From Alopecurus myosuroides (lineage: Eukaryota > Streptophyta > Magnoliopsida > Poales > Poaceae): a DNA stretch of 64,000 nt. This document shows positions 60,730 to 64,000 of the stretch, piece after piece. Position 1 is the stretch's first letter. Each line of letters begins with the position of its first letter. The stretch spans positions 434,314,167 through 434,378,166 of the forward strand of contig CM054059.1 of assembly GCA_028641055.1 (NCBI GenBank). Direction: 5' to 3'. Below the pieces are notes generated by a model. It worked only from the letters and a program-made list of their open reading frames with translations, had not been told where the DNA came from and searched no databases. The translations under genes were made by a program, and so were the position numbers.

Positions 60730-63700
60730 ATGTCGGGTGACAGCGCTCAGGATAGGGCGGTGAGTTCGGCGGCGCGCACGGCGGCGCGAGCGAAGTGGGA
60801 GGCGGCGCGGTGGCAGGCCACCTTCCTCCCGCTCCGTTCCACGTCTACATCGCAGCCTAGGCGGGGCTTGCTCGTGCTCCGGTGGGATCTCAAGCGGGTG
60901 GCTCTGCTCGACGAGGATCAGGTAATCATCGATTCGTCGGAGGTCTCACCGCTGGTGTCCTTCCATTTGGGGGCGTGAGTTCTGCTTCGTGAGTTCGAGG
61001 TTACTGTCGGCCAGCGGGAGCCTAATCCCCCCGTGGAGGAGTCCTCCTCTTCTCCGGCGACATGGAGGTGGGATGCGGAGTTCGTGGCTGCCGATGGAGC
61101 TTCGACGAGAGTTGCAGGCGGATTGTTGCTTCGTTGTGCGGAAAAGAGATTAGTTCTCATTGGGAAGGATGAGATTGCGGTTGATGTTAGGCTAATTGGA
61201 CCCGATTGCTCGTTTGAGAAGGGTTCGATTATTGTTTTTCCTCATTTTTCTGCGACGGTCGGAGATCGCTGGTTTTCCCGGCGTGAGAGGGCAAGGCTGC
61301 CGTGGTCTCCTGCGCAGACGCGGCGACCGCTGCTACCACGGGGACTTTTCAGGGGAGGTGGGGACCTGGACCCACCGGTCAGAGAGAGGAACGGATCCGT
61401 GCCTGCTAGTGGACTGCCAGATTTGCATTTGGACCCTTTGGTTCAGAACGGAGGGGCTCTTTTGCAAAATGTTGAGGATAAGAGGCCCGTGTGCCCACCC
61501 ACTCCTCCTCATTCCACCAGATCTAGGTTTTCGCATATCTGGGAGAGAGCTCGTGAGCGTGGGAGTCCTAGGGTCGTCTTCGTCTCCAAGCTCGTTCCGC
61601 CGGCGATTCTCAAGACTTCCAAGCCGACTGTGTGGAAGGGAACAGTTGCTGGTGATTCTCGCTCCTTTGCAGCGGTCGCGAAACCCAATCCATCTCCTAC
61701 CATGTTCAATCGAGGTGGTCGTCGTGGTGGATCTGGCAGATTCAATACGCGTCCAAACTTCCCTCCTAGTAGGCCTGAGGGAGGTTATGTGGATGGTGAT
61801 TTTGAGCGTCCAAGAGTTGTCCATGCCCTTAGTGCTGGACAGCGTGAGCAGATTGGGGGTCAACAGAGGGGGCGCGAGCCTGAGCGCAGAGATCTACGCG
61901 CTGGTTTGTCCTCTAACCTCAACAGATCGAGGAGCAACGAGCCAAATCGTGGATTCAGAGAGTTCAGATCTACCAATAGCCTGGGTGCTATAGCTCCTCG
62001 TGAGCGTTCTACTGGTGGGGGAGGGAGGCGATTCGAGACCAGTAGGGATCGCTTCGCTCATCGTCCCGAGATGCGCGATGTCGAATCGGATAGCTCAGCC
62101 AATGAAAGGGGAGATCAAGATAGAAATCAGGTTAGTGCAAGGCGTCCTCTCACTCCCAGTTTCTCTTCTGCTGTTGCGTCCAATGGACAGAGAGATGGGG
62201 CTCAATTTGGGCCGCGTGGTCAGCCTGGGGATGGAAGGGAGCGTTCGGAGGAAGGGAGACAAAATGTGAGATCTGTCAACTTTCGGGAAAGCATGAATCA
62301 GGTGCTGGATGTTGATTCAATCTGTAAGATCTGTGGTGATAATCATGATGCTAACCTGCAGATGAATGAGCCTAGACCATGGGAGCTTGCGGCCCCCTTT
62401 GTGGGCGCAGCGGTGCCCAATGGTGGTTTCTTTGTCATTACTCACATCAGAAACCCTGCTCCGTCAAAGGAGATCTTTCAGGCAATAGTGAATGTTGTTC
62501 AGGGAAACGTCTCAGCTAGGCAGATTGAGCTGGAATTTACACAGTGGGCAGGAGGGAGATGCTCGTGGCGTTGGTATGCCAAACAGATGTCTGCTAACAG
62601 GTACCTCATGAGATTTCCTAGCTCCAGGGATGTGGACGCATGGATCCATTTTGGGAGAATCAATATGCGCACGCTGCCCGCGGTGATGCTGGAGGTGGAA
62701 CACTGGATTCCTGGGTATGGAGCAGTGGCTGAGCTTGATATGGCATGGTTCCAGGTCAGGGGGATTCCGTTAGATAACAGGAACTGCCCCACGGCCTCTT
62801 ATGCTGGGACTCTTGTTGGTAGGACTCTGTCTGTTGACAGGCACAGCTTGAGCAATGTGGATTACGTCCGGATTCTGATTGGTAATCTGGATGTGTCACT
62901 TGTTCCTCCTGTGGTGACCAATGTTAACATTGGTGGCTCGTTCTATGATATTGAGTTTACTCGTGAGATTAATACCGCAAAGATCAACAAGGAAAGAATG
63001 CAAGCTGGGTTGGAGCAGTCAGGCCAGACCACTCCTGGGAAGAGTGTGGGAGGGGCTGCTCATACTCCAAAAAAATTGAAGAATGATGCTGGGACAGGTG
63101 TTGCTACTGGCAGGACTGAGCAGAGGCAGCCGCAGGGGGGTTTCATGCGTGATGCCAGGACATCGTTTGTGAATTCTTCTGCTGGATTTGATTTGGTGGG
63201 TAGGAAGGATGCTGTGGAGGACAAGGGTAAAGGCAAGAGGAAGGTTTCTGAAGATGTAGCTAGTATGGAAAGTGATGATGATGAGCTCTCATTTGCTGGT
63301 AAAGTCCAAAATCTGGGTTATGGGTCTTCTCTTGTTCCTGCTGTGAATCAGTTTGGTGTTGGTCCTTCCTCTGAGCAAAGGACCAACCCAACTGTGGAGC
63401 AAAAAGGTGTTGGGTCCTCCTCTGGCCAGAGGGCCCCTCAAGCAGTTGACTTCTACGACCAGTATTTGGAATATTTGAAGACTCCCAGGATTACGTGTGG
63501 GGTGGTTGAAAATCCAGAGGAGCCGTTGAAGATGGAGCTGACTTATGAAGAGTTTTTGAAGCAGTTACTGGAATCTAACAGTGACAAGAAGAGTGTCTGG
63601 AGGCAGAGTTTACAGCAGATTCCAGGGGCTAATCTAGGTCCTGTGGTGGAATCACCAGCGGAATCTGAGGGCAGTGAGAGTGTGGATTTGATGTCTGAAG

Positions 63701-64000
63701 ATGAGGGGGTCTCTGAAGAAGCTGAGGAGGGAAATCGTGTGCAGATATCATCTATTAGGATAACTGAATTATCTCCCAGCCCTGAGAAGAATGTAATGAG
63801 TTCTAATGTGGATAAGCCCTCTGTGCTTCATCTTCCCACTCCTGATCAGCCTGCTCCCTCTAGGGGCAGTGCAAGGATTCAAGCTGGCGCTCAGGTCAAT
63901 GTCAATATTCTGAAGAAAGCCATGGATCATATTGCTGCAAGGGATGCCAAGGAAGGTATTAATACTAATCCATCAACTCACAATGCTTTTTCTGTCTTGT
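60730..64000 (+). pseudogene. LINE E ORF1 (DUF4283-like), runs off the window
   Basis: One + strand frame from ATG at 60730 to the window end (about 1090 codons) with a single stop, TGA at 60976-60978; the frame downstream remains open for 3 kb. The N-terminus is Ala/Arg-rich. The middle is Arg/Gly-rich (FNRGGRRGGSGRFNTRPNF) and basic. A short Cys motif follows (CKICGDNHDAN, near 62328). Then comes a DUF4283-like core (MSANRYLMRFPSSRDVDAWI, MLEVEHWIPGYG, AWFQVRGIPLDN, VRILIGNLD). The C-terminal part is acidic (MESDDDELSF, SEDEGVSEEAEEG). This is the layout of grass LINE ORF1 proteins. ORF2 should follow to the right. Confidence 0.85.

Noticed and set aside
1..64000. CRISPR arrays, bacterial operons, ribosome binding sites.
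   Set aside because: Sequence is plant nuclear DNA with introns and retroelements; the tandem repeats seen are minisatellites without spacer structure.

Overview
The window is nuclear DNA of a large-genome grass, most likely Pooideae and probably Triticeae-like. The reasons are nested LTR retrotransposons with 5-bp target duplications, Stowaway MITEs with the CTCCCTCCGT terminus, L1-type plant LINEs, and plant-type intron-containing genes with monocot-like GC-rich first exons. Species and chromosome cannot be fixed from the sequence alone.

Layout. (1) 1-33487 is a nested retrotransposon block. Its outer shell is a Sirevirus-like Ty1/copia element in two opposite orientations. The 3' half (RT C-terminus, RNase H, an extra ORF, polypurine tract, LTR) reads on the + strand. 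The 5' half (LTR, primer site, gag, protease, integrase, RT N-terminus) reads on the - strand. The two meet at 26739/26740 exactly where an LTR ends, inside the RT gene. The + half is split by a complete Tat-type Ty3/gypsy element (1560-21185, TSD TGTTG, 863/864-bp LTRs). This gypsy carries gag-pol on the - strand and a long multi-exon antisense ORF on the + strand, itself split by a 4.56-kb TG...CA insert (5248-9807, TSD GACAC). A 553-bp solo LTR (28809-29361, TSD GTGTC) sits in the copia protease. (2) 33488-36870 holds two - strand LINE remnants and a Stowaway MITE. (3) 37359-50187 is a gene island: a sphinganine C4-hydroxylase (SBH, - strand), a DRG1-type GTPase (- strand), a tRNA-Trp (- strand) and a NOP58 N-terminal-like gene (+ strand). 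The last is divergent from DRG1, with the tRNA in the ~600 bp between them. MITEs sit in several introns. (4) 50270-58850 is LINE-rich, including a nearly complete 6.7-kb LINE with a 13-15 bp TSD and a small hAT-type MITE. (5) 59012-60418 is the membrane/kinase part of an LRK10-like receptor kinase whose ectodomain exons are not in view. (6) 60730-64000 is ORF1 of another LINE, running off the window.

How the genes work. The four island genes are unrelated housekeeping functions: sphingolipid long-chain base hydroxylation, translation-associated GTPase, tryptophan decoding, and a snoRNP-like factor. Exon-intron junctions for SBH, DRG1 and NOP58-like could be placed to the base, with intact reading frames (258, 368 and 312 aa). 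Most TE coding regions carry a few lesions. Many of their stop codons are TAG or TGA in positions where CAG or CGA would keep the frame, as expected from decay of methylated cytosines.
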